A DNA stretch of 64,000 nucleotides, taken from assembly GCA_027924585.1 (NCBI GenBank), contig BSBM01000140.1:8295001-8359000 (forward strand). Direction: 5' to 3'. The position numbers and the translations under genes were made by a program. The stretch is from Larix kaempferi (lineage: Eukaryota; Streptophyta; Pinopsida; Pinales; Pinaceae). Below are positions 1 through 11,296 of this stretch, piece by piece; position 1 is the stretch's first letter; the number at the start of each line of letters is the position of its first letter. The notes beneath the pieces were generated by a model, which was not told where the DNA came from, did no database searches, and saw only the letters and a list, made by a program, of their open reading frames with translations.

Positions 1-40
1 TGTGTTAGCTTTAATTAACTTACATATAGGGTGACCAACA
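1..40 (+). repeat. 3' terminal 40 bp of the outer element's 5' LTR
   Basis: The sequence matches 27608-27647 at 39 of 40 positions and ends in CCAACA, the inverted complement of the TGTTGG that opens the 3' LTR at 26201. The primer-binding site follows after three bases. The rest of this LTR is left of the window. Confidence 0.85.
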
Positions 41-43
41 TTT

Positions 44-61
44 TGGCGCCATTTTTGGGGA
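44..61 (+). other. Primer-binding site, tRNA-Asp type (outer element)
   Basis: TGGCGCCATTTTTGGGGA resembles the complement of the plant tRNA-Asp 3' end (TGGCGCCGTTGCCGGGGA), the usual primer for Athila elements. The first seven and last five bases match; the middle is decayed. It starts three bases after the LTR end, the normal distance. Confidence 0.75.
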
Positions 62-132
62 TGGTAATAGATAGACAGAGTTAGTAGATGGTTTCATTTG
101 ATTTTATTTTAGTTCAATTATTTACAGCATGC

Positions 133-705
133 ATGAATACAAGAAAAACAAATCGGGAACCCCCTTTGAATACTAATGTTGCAGGTGGAAGAGGTCAAGG
201 TCGTAATGCAGGTCAGGGAAGACACACATACATTGATGAGATAATTGCTAGAGCCGATTCTTCCACTAGACCACCGTAGAACTCTACAGGTAGGGGAAAT
301 TCTATTCCTCCCAATCTTGAACATTCAGCATCCACAGTGGAGAATACAATGGGACCTTCAACTCCTGTTGTAGAAAGTAAACCTCCTAAAGATAAGGGAA
401 GCGTTGTAGGTGCACCAGATAGAGAGGAGATCTATCATATCGACGGAACTAGAGTTACCAAAGAGGTGTGGTTGGAGACTCAACAAATAGTAGAGGAAGA
501 GAGAAGGCAAGAAGAAGAGAGGATAAGAGAGGAAGAAGCTAAAGCAGAGGAAGAACTCATAAAGGAAGCTGTTGAATTTTGGACTAGAACCATAGCTGGT
601 AGAGAACAGGAGGGTGAGAATGAACATGGGAATAACTGGGAGGAAGAAGGAGAAAATAATTAGCCTGGTAATACTGTGGCTACATTAGAATTCCCTATCC
701 TCTAG
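133..705 (+). pseudogene. gag: Outer element gag, N-terminal part
   Basis: This is the 5' portion of the outer gag. The likely start is the ATG at 133 (MNTRKTNREPP), about 90 bases after the LTR; an in-frame ATG at 88 is an alternative. The frame has stops at 277, 661 and 703 but stays constant. The N-terminus is polar, followed by a strongly Glu/Arg-rich, probably coiled-coil stretch (about 470-620) with runs such as EEERRQEEER. The ORF is cut at 705 by family A and resumes in the same frame at 14312 once the insertion and one copy of its 5-bp target duplication are discounted. In the virus-like particle this region would precede the capsid fold. No catalytic motif is expected. Confidence 0.7.
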
Positions 706-710
706 ATACC
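706..710. repeat. Target-site duplication ATACC, left copy (family A insertion)
   Basis: ATACC directly precedes the LTR at 711 and is repeated at 14307-14311 directly after the other LTR. Five bases is the normal Gypsy integrase duplication length. Confidence 0.9.
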
Positions 711-2374
711 TATTGTCTATAACTGACCCACAGGTTTTCTATAAGACCAAGGTACTTCGCGGTTTCCCTTTGACCAACAAAACCCCTTCGCACCGGCCCT
801 TTTGGCAACAACCTGCGAACAGGTTGAGGTCTCACCCGAGGTGTATCTATCGGGTACTGTGGAATCAGGTTTCCACATTAAGTGACGAGTTGCGTGGACG
901 GTCGTACTGTGCAGCGCAACAAGGGCTATTCACTGCGAGGGGATACTGTGCAGCAATGGACAACGCTGCGGTCCACACCACTATGTTCTTCTATTGCGGG
1001 ACTTCTACTGGTACTGTGAAAAATACCACTCAACTTATACTTGAAGTGTTCGAAAACGCTTAAGGCATTGACATGAGTATCACTCATCCACTCATTCAAC
1101 TACTCAGCCAATTATCCATCTACTATTCGTTCACCCACTTGGTATGGTTGTGATTTAAGCATATTCTACTGATACAATCTAACTTGTATGCATTTGTTCT
1201 ATTGCGCATAAGGAAGTACTTAAGCGATCTCTTAACACTTAACCAACTAATTGATTCACAGTTCTCAAATACAAGCTAAATGTTCACCATTCATCTATTC
1301 ATGCAAAACTTAACATATCATCTACATACCTCTTCTGATGGAAAATGCATACAACAGTTCTCTCATAACAGCATGCAAGGAAACATCTAGATGTTCATTT
1401 ACAGAAAACATAGATAAGCATTCATCCATAAAACACAATTGCACAACACAATATTTAACGTGGTTCACTCCCCCGGATGGGAAGCTACATCCACAAGAAT
1501 GGTTGGTAATATATATATATTTAAAAGGGATGGGGACAACCATTCTTAGTCTACGCACTCAGCTGCAGACTCTCCTTCCTCTCAGATAGGTCTCTGCGCA
1601 CACAGCTGCAGAGCTTTTACAATATTCTCAATTCAAAAAAGATTTTACAATACAACATCCAGAACCCAAAAATGTAACAACAAAAAGTAACCCCATCCCA
1701 TACAAAATTGTCTTCTTAAATAGACCATGCCTGAAGGTCATGTCTTTACAATGTCGAAGACCTAAACCCAAAAACCCTTAGGGTTTAAAAAACTGTGTTG
1801 GTTTTCCTAAACTGGCTTGCTGGCATCTGGTAGCGTCTGCTTCATCATGGTGGTTCTCCACGTCTTCATTCTATCGCTATCGGCCTTCCTGTCGCACGCA
1901 CGCCAACAGGCGACTTTCACTGAACCATTCATCTCTAATGGTATCGCCCACTAGGCATGCCAAGCCATCGCTTTCCCTTAGCCATCCTTTCCTTAACAAA
2001 CTCGTGCATTGGCCGCCTTCCTGATTTGCTCGTGCCCGACGCTCGGCACTCCTGGAGCATCTTTCCAAAATTATACCACTACTAGTCCATCTGGTACCTG
2101 CACCTGATCCTCGTCCAGCACTCCGCTTTGCTAGCTCCACGTGGCCTGACTGCTTCGCAGCACTTCTTCCTCGTAGTGCTAGTCTTCGTGGTACTTCCAA
2201 AATTTGGATGCTACGTACAACTCCGCAACATGGCCAAAACTTGGATGCTGAGCACAACTTTGCAGCACCCTCAACACTTAGACAAAATTACATCTTTTTC
2301 TGAGCTGCGCTCAGCTAAGATTTTCTTGCTTATCAAAAGTGTTACCAAAACTTTGTCCCAAATTGGGCCCAACA
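711..2374 (-). repeat. 3' LTR of family A
   Basis: Read on the minus strand, the LTR opens TGTTGGGCCC at 2374 and should close in CCAACA; here the final CA is mutated (TA at 711-712 on the plus strand). Its partner is 12643-14306, identical in length. It contains no element coding sequence. The polypurine tract lies directly outside it at 2375. Confidence 0.9.
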
Positions 2375-2386
2375 TGCCCCTAACAC
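2375..2386 (-). other. Polypurine tract of family A
   Basis: On the minus strand this reads GTGTTAGGGGCA and directly abuts the LTR start TGTTGGG. Its position sets the element's orientation. The purine run is short and partly decayed. Confidence 0.55.
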
Positions 2387-2575
2387 TTACATTTGGCTCG
2401 TCCCTGAGCCACTTGCTGCTTCAATCGTCTCACTCTACTCTGTGACCGGTGGAACTAATTTGGCCGCGAACTCGTTATATGTGCCAAACAATTGTTCCAC
2501 TACTTCTCTGGTATCTTGTTCAAGTTGTTTTACTGTCTCAAGCAGTGCTGGAGTTATCTCTTCTCCAAGCTGTCC

Positions 2576-5105
2576 TTATACCTGCTCCTGGTTGTCGCAC
2601 AGTTCCTTCAGCTTGTCTTCTATCTGCTGCGACACCCCCATGGCATCCTCCAGGAGTTGTTGCAACTGATTATCCATCTCAGTCTCTTTTTCTCTTAATT
2701 CCTGGACTTCCTTCTTCAAGCCTGATATCTCCTTATACCTCGGTAGCCTCTCCCTAGGTGGCAGAGCCTTGACCTCTGCGTCCAACTTTTCTGCTGCAGT
2801 CTTCTTTTCTTTTATCGCGGTCTTCACCTGCAGTAGCCCTTGATCCTCTTCAAGGGCAGTGAATGCCTTTGAAACCTTTTCCAAGAGATCTTGGCACTTA
2901 TCCATCTCACTCGTTATGCTCTGTGCGATATCACTCACTACTTGCTCTCTTAACTGCTGCTCAGTTAATGGCATCTGCTTATTCAGTTTTTCCTTCCAGG
3001 CTTCAAGATCGGCCTCATAGAGGATGTCCTTATCTTGCATCTCCATATTCAAAGATCTCACCTTGTCTCCGATCCTTAGAATTGTGTCCGCAGGATCATC
3101 CTAGAGTTCTAGACCTTAAATATCTTGGGCAACAGTAGATATGGTAGTTTCCAATTTTTGTTGCTGATCCTATTCATCACGTAGCTGCATTTTTGCATGC
3201 AACTCGAGCTACCTATTTGCTGCGTGCAGCTCCGATTGTGACTTCATGGACTCTATTGTTCTTTCATGCATCTCATTGACAATCTGCGTGTGCATAAAGT
3301 GTAAGCTAGGCAAAGGAATCTTGTCCAGGTCGAGCTCTACCTGCTTGACTCGCTTTGTGTCCAAGACGATCTGTTCTGTCATTGGTAATGAAATAGCCAA
3401 TGGGTCCAAATGGACAACCCTGGTCTTAGAAGGAAACATTATTGCTAGCTGCGGTAGTATTTACTGCGAGGTTCCTACCGACCTCCCTTCAACTGCTATG
3501 TCTCACGGCAAGGTTAGGTTCTTTTGGACATCATCCATTTTCTTCATGAGACCTTGCAGTGCGAGCCTAGTCTTTTGCAGGTCATCCTGGATGACCTTGT
3601 CCCTTTTGTCTTTTTCAGCCATGAGCTCCTGCATTTGTTCTGAGACCTTTTCTGCTATCATCTCAAAGTCATGTTCGTTCAGCACTATCTTAGATTGAGT
3701 CTTTGTGTCCTTCATCTTCTTCCACGCCTTCGACTTCTGCAAGGTCTCAGGCTCTTTCCACTTTCCTTTTTCTTCAACAATCGGGCATGATAGCGGGATT
3801 GGCTCATCTTCTTCAGAGTCTGTCTCAAAATCCATGACTCCAACACGGAAGTCGGCCAACCAGTCTTTCATGAGGATGTCAATGTCCTCCTCATACATAT
3901 GGTAGTTACCCGCATACCATTCTGGCTTCTTCATTCTCGCTTTGGGTGAAATAAAGATACATCGCATGTCCTCCATGAAATCAAGAACGTGAATGTACTT
4001 CGACGTTACCTGCTTTGTGATGCGGGCTGTATGGGTGATCACATCGCGCAGCTGAGGGTAATACTGATAGAAAACTTCAGATGTCGCTCTGCATTGATGT
4101 TTGACTAGAGGTTAGCATAACAGAACCCTCTAGGATCGTTGTTTTCTGTAATGACACCCACATAGTCCTTTGGCTCCTTCCATCCGGAAAAGGAAATGAG
4201 GATGATCAGCCATGTAAAGTGGAACTATTCGCCATTCTCCTGTGTATCATTGATTTCATCCAAGAAATCATTAAGAAGATACTTACACCAATTGAATTGG
4301 GTGCCTTTAGCCGTTGCGGCACTGAGTAGTATTACGTCTGCAGGCACCTCCAGAGGCCTAGCTGTTCTAAGGATTTTTCCTGCGAGTAGCTGGGTGACAA
4401 ATCTTGTCGCTCTGTCTTCAATTTCTTCTATGGGAAAACATCTTTTCCCTTCACCAATGCATGAGTTTTCTTCAGCTTTTCGACCGCATCTTTTTCCTTC
4501 TTCTTCCCCTGGAAGAATTGCTTGGGATCCTTACCGCGCATGCTTAACCCTGTGATGCGGTGGATTAAATCAATGTTTACATCAACATTTCTGTCGAGCC
4601 ACAGATATCCTTGGTGGATTCACGCCATCAGTGTGTGAACCACCACATTCACTTCTGGTGATCGATCAAAATGTGGCAACCTTAACAAGTTCAGCAGTCC
4701 TGACTGAACGACAGGTGTCAGCCAGCTTTCGGAAACTAAGTTAAAAGTTCCCTTTGCATCCTTTTTCCAGCACATATATTGGTCAGGATGGAACTATGGG
4801 TACTTAGGCACCTGGGGCTCTTCCTTTTGCATGCCTAGGAGGTCAAAATCTTCCCACTTACAGTCTGCGATCTTTCCGAGTAGGTTCTTGGCAAAGTCTA
4901 CATGTTTTGAAATCGACGACAATGGGATTTCATATCTAGCATTCTTTGCCAATTTAAAGACTAGGGCATCCAATGCCCATGGTGATATATACTCCGGTGT
5001 CAACTTCAAGGGTTCCTCCTGAAAGACCGACGATCTCGGCGCTGTCTGGCCCATCTTTGGAATCTTGCTTCGTGGTCCAGTTATGTCTTTCCCTTTGTCC
5101 TGCAT
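2576..5105 (-). pseudogene. Accessory ORF(s) downstream of family A integrase, coiled-coil
   Basis: I do not recognise this protein family. It lies between integrase and the polypurine tract, where Athila/Tat-type elements carry extra or env-like ORFs. Open blocks on the minus strand are 5105-4794 (about 103 codons), 4042-3503 (179), 3439-3209 (76) and 3061-2576 (161); the last three share a frame. The first has a basic, Pro-containing N-terminus. The second carries an acidic patch (TDSEEDEP) followed by heptad-like charged sequence. The 161-codon block is almost wholly Glu/Lys/Leu/Gln-rich and should form a long coiled coil. No signal peptide or clear membrane segment is seen. A capsid-associated or structural role is only a guess. 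Confidence 0.6.
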
Positions 5106-5838
5106 GATTGGATTATGGTGAGGTGATCTTCTGGATGCTTGACCGGGTTAGAGTATAGTCTTCTTGGCAGGGGTTTTCATTAACTCTGCAATTCCCCCTT
5201 GCTGAAAGATTCAGATTGCTTCTTGAAGTGTAATCTCTTCTTCTCTATCTGGTGATCTAGACATTCACTGGCGAGAGTAGGCAGCTGTTTCTGAGATATG
5301 ACTAAGGATTGCTAACACGGGAGCGAACGCATGAAAATTCTAATTGTCTGGTAACGCCCGCAAGTCCTTATGCGTCGTTATGTATAGGTGCAGCTGGGTC
5401 CTCCCCACGCCTTCCAACGACTAGATGGGCATTTAATGTAGTGTCCATTGGCGAATTTGAGCAATCCTTCAATCCCTTCCATCGTCAGCGTGTTCAAAAC
5501 GATTATCTTTTTGTTAAATGCTGAAGCGGTTTATTGCAATGGTCATATAAAGGCTATTTTTCTCAAAAAGTTTTGTAACGACTATTTTTCTGAGTCTTGC
5601 ACCGAGCTACACGACAAGCTATTTGTAATCATGCGTAGTTACTTCGTAGTGCCAAAACTTTTCAACTGCAAGGTTTCAATTTTTTTTTCTCTTGCGTAGC
5701 TTCAGCAGTGTTGCGTGGTGCATACACCGTCCTTTTTATCATACCTTGTTCTTCTTATCATACATGTACAGCCTTCTTTACATTTATAGTGTCCAAGTTC
5801 AACTGTACTTGACACTTGGAAATTTCTTCCTCTGCTTG
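5106..5838. other. Non-coding spacer between integrase and accessory ORF (family A)
   Basis: No conserved domain is visible on either strand. Plus-strand open frames here are short, overlap one another and show no recognisable motif. It probably holds the decayed start of the accessory ORF or its leader. Confidence 0.5.
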
Positions 5839-7000
5839 TTACTCAGGATTCTGCGAAGCAGGACTATCATGATACAGCTTTAGTCTGCTTCCATTTATCA
5901 AAGTTGGTAGGGTATCTCCAACTAAATTGACTAAATGGACTGCACCAGTGTTAGTAACATGTACCACAGTATATGGGCCAAGCCAATGCATCTTAAATTT
6001 ACCGGGAAACTTCATGAACTTGCTATCATACAGGAGGACTAGGTCATCTACCTAAAAGCACTTGGTCTTTATATGGCGATCATGCCATGCTTTCTCATGG
6101 TCTTTCTGAACTTGCTAGTGGAAGCTGGCAATGAAGCGATCTTCCTCCAACCCAAAGAGGTGTAGCAACCTTTCTTCTAATGCTGCGTGGTCTGCCATCC
6201 CTGTGAACACAGCGATCCACAAACTAGGGACAATATATTCCATTGGCATTATAGCTTCCTGCCCATAAGCCAACTGAAAAGGTGTATGTCCGGTCAATTT
6301 CTTGCATGTAGTCCTGTATACCCATAACACAGAGGAGACGTGTAGATCCTAATCATCTCTATTTACGTTGCAGACCTTAGTGAGTGCGTTCTCCAGTATT
6401 TTATTGAAAGCCTCAATAGTACCATTTTCCTGTGGATGATATGGAGTACTGCACTGATGAAAAATGTGGAATTCCTCTGTAAGTGCCTCAATGGTCTTGT
6501 TCAAAAAGTGAGTAGCTTGGTTACTCATCAAAATCTCCGGATAGCCAAATCTTGAAAATATGTCTTCAAAAATGAACTATGTAGTAGTACCGGCACTGCA
6601 GTCCTTTATTGGCTTTGCTTCTGCCCATCTGGTGAGGTAATTAGTAGCAATAATAATATACCTCGCACCAGTTCTTTTTCCTAGTGGGTTTATAGGACCC
6701 ACAAAATCAATTGCCCATTTCTCAAACGCCTACAAGGTTAGCTGTGGGTTTAATGGCATCTCATCTCTTTGCGAAGGTTTCCCTATCCTCTGATAGACAT
6801 CACAGTTCCTGTAGTGTTCTTTGGAATATTTGTGGATCGTGGGCCACCATAGCCCTGCACACAATATCTTTTGCATGGTAGCCCTTCCTGCATAGTGACC
6901 TCCCACGATCCCTAAATGCGTGTCTGCTAGAATAAATGGTTTCTCATGATCTAGTACGCATCTGCGAAGGACTTCATCTGGTTCAATTTTGTATAACTAA
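5839..7000 (-). pseudogene. int: Family A integrase
   Basis: Integrase joins the cDNA to host DNA. The N-terminal HHCC zinc domain is visible near 6780-6960 (THLGIVGGH, then NCDVYQR, where the second Cys has become Tyr). The catalytic core includes AIDFVGPI (first Asp), SNQATHF, where the usual second Asp is Asn, and PYHPQENG with the Glu region. The C-terminal domain has the GPY motif at about 5973-5981 and ends INGSRLKLYHDS. The frame matches RT. Several in-frame stops occur and the second catalytic Asp is lost, so it is inactive. Confidence 0.85.
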
Positions 7001-7140
7001 CTCGCAATTATAGTGAAGTCTGCGGCACGCACCACTAGTTGTTTCTTCTGCTGGACAGATAATTCCTGCAGTGCCATCCCTGTTGTCAGAAAATTAATGA
7101 TATCCTTATAATAATCATCGACAAACTGTATAGCAAATAG

Positions 7141-7599
7141 CTATGCATCAGGTAGACTATCTTCAATGTTCGTCGGCTCTTCTCCTGTCTCAATCCGTGA
7201 CAGATGATCAGGTCCCAAGTTTAGTCTACCTGACTTAACAATAATCTCAAAGTCATTATCTTGGAACAGCAGTAGCCATCTGCATATGCGTCCCCCTAAC
7301 ACTGGATTATTGACCAAGTATTTCAACGCAGAATGGTCAGTGAACATAAGGAAGTGTGCACCAAGCAAGTAATGTTTGAATTTATGTAAGGCATATACCA
7401 TCGCAAGACCTTCCCTCTCAGTAGTAGTATAGTTTTTTTCTGCTATTGAGAGCTTCCTGCTCGAGAATGCAATAGGGTGGTCAATACCTCCTTCTCCTGG
7501 CTGAGCTAACATGATTCCCAAGGAAATGCATGATGCATCAACATGGACATGAAATGGCTTTGTCCAATCTAGAAATACTAGAATCGGTGCAGTCACCAT
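7141..7599 (-). pseudogene. rnh: Family A RNase H domain
   Basis: This domain degrades the RNA strand of the RNA:DNA hybrid during reverse transcription. The block keeps the catalytic pattern: HVHVDAS (Asp), TTEREGLA (Glu), FTDHSALKYL (Asp), with the typical IAFSSRKL and HYLLGAHF segments, and ends GPDHLSRIE. It is open for 152 codons in the RT frame and is among the best-preserved parts of the element. It would normally be part of one Gag-Pol polyprotein. Confidence 0.9.
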
Positions 7600-8590
7600 C
7601 TTTTCTTTTAGTGTATCAAAACCCTATCCGCATTCTGCGTTCCAAATGAACGATGTCTCTTTCTTTAGCAGCTTTTCCATTGCTGTGGTTATTTGCGCAT
7701 AACCCTTTATGAACTTCCTGTAATATCTAGTATGGCCTAAGGTAGAGCGCAACATGTTGACTGAATTTGGTGTTGGCAAGTTCACAATTATTGCGATCTT
7801 CACAGGATCCACCATCAATCCTTGCTTACAAACAATGTGTCCAAGTAGAATCCCATAAGGAACACAAAAAATACACTTCTTTAGATTTAAATAGATTTGA
7901 TATTGTCGACACTTCTCAAGCATCATTCTGAGGTTCGCGCAATGGTTCTTGAATAGACCAAACACAGTCCAATCATCAAAATACGCTTCGAGGAACTTAT
8001 GCATAAAATCTTTCAATGTTGCGACGACCACTCTAGAAAATATGGCACGTGCGTTCTTCAGGCCCAAGGGCATTGCTATGTACTGGAATGACCCCCATTA
8101 TGTAGCAAACATCATCTTATGCCTGTCTGCAGGATCAATCCTTATCTGATGATACCCCGAAAAACCATCAGTAAAAGAATAGGCCTCATTCCCTCCAACA
8201 TTATCAAGCACTTCGTCCGTAAATGGAGTAGGGAATGGGTCGTGCATGGAAGCATCATTCATTTTTCTGAGATCCACATAGATCCTGATCTCACCCTTCA
8301 CTTTCTTATCTTGAATGACCATGGCACTAATCCACTCTGATTCCTCGACAGGTTCAATGATTCCTGCTTCAAGCATCTTATCCAACTATGCGCGTACTCT
8401 TTCTTTGTAGCACGGATTTAGTCTGTACAGTCTCTGCTTAACGGGATTTGCACTTGGCTTCAAAGGTATTTTCATGACTCCTAGGTCTCCCAGAATTCCT
8501 TTCATTTCTATAAATTTTGTCGGAAACAGCTCCTGATACTCATGCAAAGTGTTTGCGATCTCTGCAACAGTCTGATCATGCCAATATTCT
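7600..8590 (-). pseudogene. rt: Family A reverse transcriptase
   Basis: RT copies the element RNA into DNA. The N-terminal region has the plant Gypsy pattern LDKMLEAGIIEPVEESEW, then EIRIYVDLRKMN and FTDGFSGYHQI (first catalytic Asp). The fingers continue in MPLGLKNA. The YxDD box reads YFDD in AYFDDWTVFG, a Phe for the usual Val/Leu/Ala/Met. The thumb-side LGHIVCKQG is present. Stops occur near 8096 and 8386. The region is in the same frame as RNase H and integrase, but a different frame from gag and protease upstream. Confidence 0.9.
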
Positions 8591-8983
8591 TAGATTGCTG
8601 CGAACTTCGGTTCTTCGCTTGTGCCAATATTCACCTTCTGTGTTTTTATTGGTCCGCTCATATCTGGGATTTCTAATGGAGGTCCTTCTATGTCGTGCGC
8701 ACCCTCCGATTCTGGTATGTTTATGTTGCACGGATCATCGTCATCGTCTTCCTTGCTATCACCATCTTCTTCAACTAGGTTATAACACTCTATGGGATGT
8801 TCTTCATGTTCCTTCCATTCCAAGTGTAGGTTTGTAGGAACGCTATCTGCCTCGAAGAATTCTTCCCATGTAGTATCTTCACGAAGATAGTATCCCTGAA
8901 TATGCATTCCTTAATTAACTGCAATGCCTCATGGATTAGTGGGTTCTCGTCCTCGAAGCTGAAGTCCTTCTGGAAGTTTGCAA
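8590..8983 (-). pseudogene. Acidic linker between gag-like domain and RT (family A)
   Basis: A low-complexity acidic stretch (DGDSKEDDDDDP near 8735-8780) precedes RT. Two overlapping frames are open here (8987-8790 and 8907-8590), which places one or two frameshifts near 8850-8990, where the reading frame moves from that of gag/protease to that of RT. No known domain is recognised. It probably acts as a spacer in the polyprotein. Confidence 0.55.
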
Positions 8984-9424
8984 TCACATTTCCCAGTCAT
9001 TTGTTTCCCTGCGCAACTCCAGGTCTATGTACCATTTCTTCAGAATTCCCTCATTGAGTGTATGTACAAATAGATGCACCCATTCTTCATGTGTCCTTTC
9101 CAGCCATCTCTGCGAACAGACTTCAATGTGCTTACTAGGATCTATTTGTCCATTAAACTTTTCAAAGGGTAAAGTAACCCAGTTAGCAGACCGAATCTCG
9201 ATGTTAATTCTGCATTGATCCCACATGGTCAATGTCTACTTGTGCGCATTCCACCATCTGGCGGGTGTGTCGCGCAGTGCCATATCCAATGCTGGTAATA
9301 TGTGCTCATCTGCAATAGCTGCAGTGTATTCTTGGATGAAAGTGTAAACATTAGCAGAACCATCATATGTGGGAATAGGACTTACCTCCTTTCCAATCCA
9401 GTGAAGTGATTTCTTAACCTGCAT
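8984..9424 (-). pseudogene. Second gag-like domain between protease and RT (family A)
   Basis: Downstream of protease the polyprotein carries a segment resembling Retrotrans_gag: IPTYDGSANVYTFIQEY, then LRDTPARWWNAHK, then FNGQIDPSKHIEVC and VHTLNEGILKKWY. The W and aliphatic spacing and the 'target, fold, WW' layout are those of a capsid segment, yet the real gag core is at 11297-11730. The frame is that of gag and protease. It may be a duplicated capsid segment retained in the polyprotein; that is inference from motif shape only. One in-frame stop interrupts it near 9235. Confidence 0.5.
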
Positions 9425-9451
9425 GAATCTTCTTGCTGATACTTAATGCAT

Positions 9452-10060
9452 CTAGCTTTGCCAATTTTCCAGCCCTGCCTCCGAATCAGAGACGTAGGAG
9501 CTATCACATCTCCAGCTGAGTGTACCATCTGCAGTAGGATTAATGTAATCTTCCTGGTTCACTATGAGCTGGTATAGTCTGTCCATGTCTTGAGCCTTGG
9601 ATTCCTCCTGAATCGGCTCGTTGTATCTATCACCATCTGCAGGATCCAACGGTGCGATGACCCTAAGATGCTTCCCTTCAAATATCATCTTCTTTGTTTT
9701 TAAGTTGATGATAGCCAAGTTATCAATAGCCCAGTCAATTCCTAGCAGTGCAGGAAAAGGCTGATTGTCATCCACAATCTCGATAACTTCAAAGTCTGCA
9801 TGACTTTGGATTCTATCGATGTCGACTATCATGTCAGCTAACCGACCAAAAGGTATGACTTTCTCTTGGTTAGCCATTCTCAGCTGGATAGGTGACCATG
9901 AAAACTTTGGTCGACCCATCTGCTACCATGTCTGCTTAGTCAAAATATTTACTTCAGATCCCAGATCAAGGATTACTTCATCCATTTCAAAATCTCCTAT
10001 CTACATGGTAAGTCTCATTTGTCGGCCTGCTCTTTTATGCTTCCTTATGTGATGTACTGT
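9452..10060 (-). pseudogene. pro: Family A aspartic protease
   Basis: Retroviral-type aspartic protease that would cleave Gag-Pol. The active-site loop reads LDLGSEVNILT near 9950-9980, a DLG in place of the usual D-S/T-G. Downstream are the flap-like RPKFSWSPIQLRMAN and the ALLGIDWA motif (about 9730-9745), equivalent to the conserved 'LLGxDW' end of plant Gypsy proteases. Stops at about 9920 and 10010 split it. It lies in the same frame as gag. Confidence 0.8.
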
Positions 10061-10084
10061 GCTATCAGAAGTCTTTGTTCCGGT

Positions 10085-10507
10085 CTATGGCTCATACCTG
10101 TTTATGAGCTTTTGCAGCTCTACTATGGCATTTTCACTTTTGAGTAGCTTCATGCAGCTTCGTAGGAACTGCGCAACGGAAGTGCTGACATCCATCGCAG
10201 TGCTTGTTTTATCATAAGCCACTGGCATGTCTTCAACATGCAGTGCTTCATTGCGTAACAGAATTCGATGTGACTCTGTTGCTAGTTCTCTGAAGATATC
10301 ATGTGCGTCGATAAAGACTTCCTTGTTCTTTCGTAGGTCGAGAGTAGGTATTTTTCCCGAAGCTTTCCTTATCCATACTATCTTAAGAGGAGTTTGCCTT
10401 GTGTGAGCCTCCCCTGACATGGAAGCTTTTTCTCCCCTATCGAGGCTTGTCTGAGCACCACTGCGCGTGACCACATTGATGATCGGGTCTACTGGTCTGC
10501 TCTCCAC
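10085..10507 (-). pseudogene. Gag-protease linker (family A)
   Basis: A 140-codon block between the zinc knuckles and protease. It contains NVVTRSGAQT, a motif often seen in plant Gypsy polyproteins just after the nucleocapsid, followed by Arg/Lys-rich and amphipathic sequence. No catalytic function is apparent. It is continuous in frame with the knuckles and protease. Confidence 0.55.
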
Positions 10508-10516
10508 CGCGATCCA

Positions 10517-11135
10517 CTAGACTTTCGTGTTTGGTGCGTCTGTCCGTCTTCTTTTCTGCATTTCAACCTCTAGTACTGGGCAATCTTCAATAACATGCTC
10601 AAATGATTTACAATAATTGCACGTAGTGCATGAGTTAACACAATCTCTAGATACATGACCTAGCTGGCCACAATTATAACAAATGACCTGGCCGCGGCCT
10701 CTTCCCTGCACCGGGCCAGCATTTCTTCCTCTATCGTGGTATCCAACACCACGACCTCTGTATCCTCCTTGGTCATATTGTGCATTCTCTTGTTTCGGCT
10801 GGTTATCTTCCTGTACGCGGTACAAGCCAGCACCTCTCATTGAGTCCATATCTCGTTTTCTCTCATTCATTAGCTCATATGCACGGCAGTTGGATTAATC
10901 TTGTCCAACTGATTTACAGAAAGTGCAGTATAAATTTTTAGGTGTTTTCACATATTTCTGAATAAGATAGCAGTCTTCAGGTTTGAGTCCTGTGGTTCTA
11001 CAAATTTCACACCATGGGGCCTGATTCTGATTTATTGGGTTGGGCGCACCACTATTAAGATAGTCGCTGTATAAAGGGAAATGCTCCCAGTCATGGCCTT
11101 ATCCTTTACAACTTGTACACCAAACCTCATGTCTC
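10517..11135 (-). pseudogene. gag: Family A gag nucleocapsid with five CCHC-type knuckles
   Basis: Nucleocapsid binds element RNA through zinc knuckles. Read N to C on the minus strand there are five motifs with near-canonical CX2CX4HX4C spacing: CTSCKGxGHDWEHF (last Cys now Phe), CEICRTTGLKPEDC (His now Leu), CTFCKSVGQDxSNC (His now Gln), CYNCGQLGHVSRDC (intact) and CNYCKSFEHVIEDC (intact). A Gly/Arg-rich segment (GGYRGRGVG, VQGRGRGQV) separates the third and fourth and adds a basic RNA-binding patch. All lie in one frame, with stops within knuckle one (11102) and knuckle three (10897). Most plant Gypsy gags have one or two knuckles. Confidence 0.8.
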
Positions 11136-11296
11136 GGTTCATACCTTTGTTCTTTTCCATTCTTCATGCTTTGCAGCTCTAGTGTCAAGGTGGTCAGTTG
11201 GTTCTGGATCTGATACAATCCAGAACTAGTCTCGCCAATCGGCAAAGCCTCTAGCTTCATTACAATCTCCAAGGCCTCTGCCTATGACGTAACCTT

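Noticed and set aside
3246-3698. 150-codon plus-strand open frame
   Set aside because: It is the antisense shadow of the Glu/Lys-rich accessory ORF of family A and has no domain.
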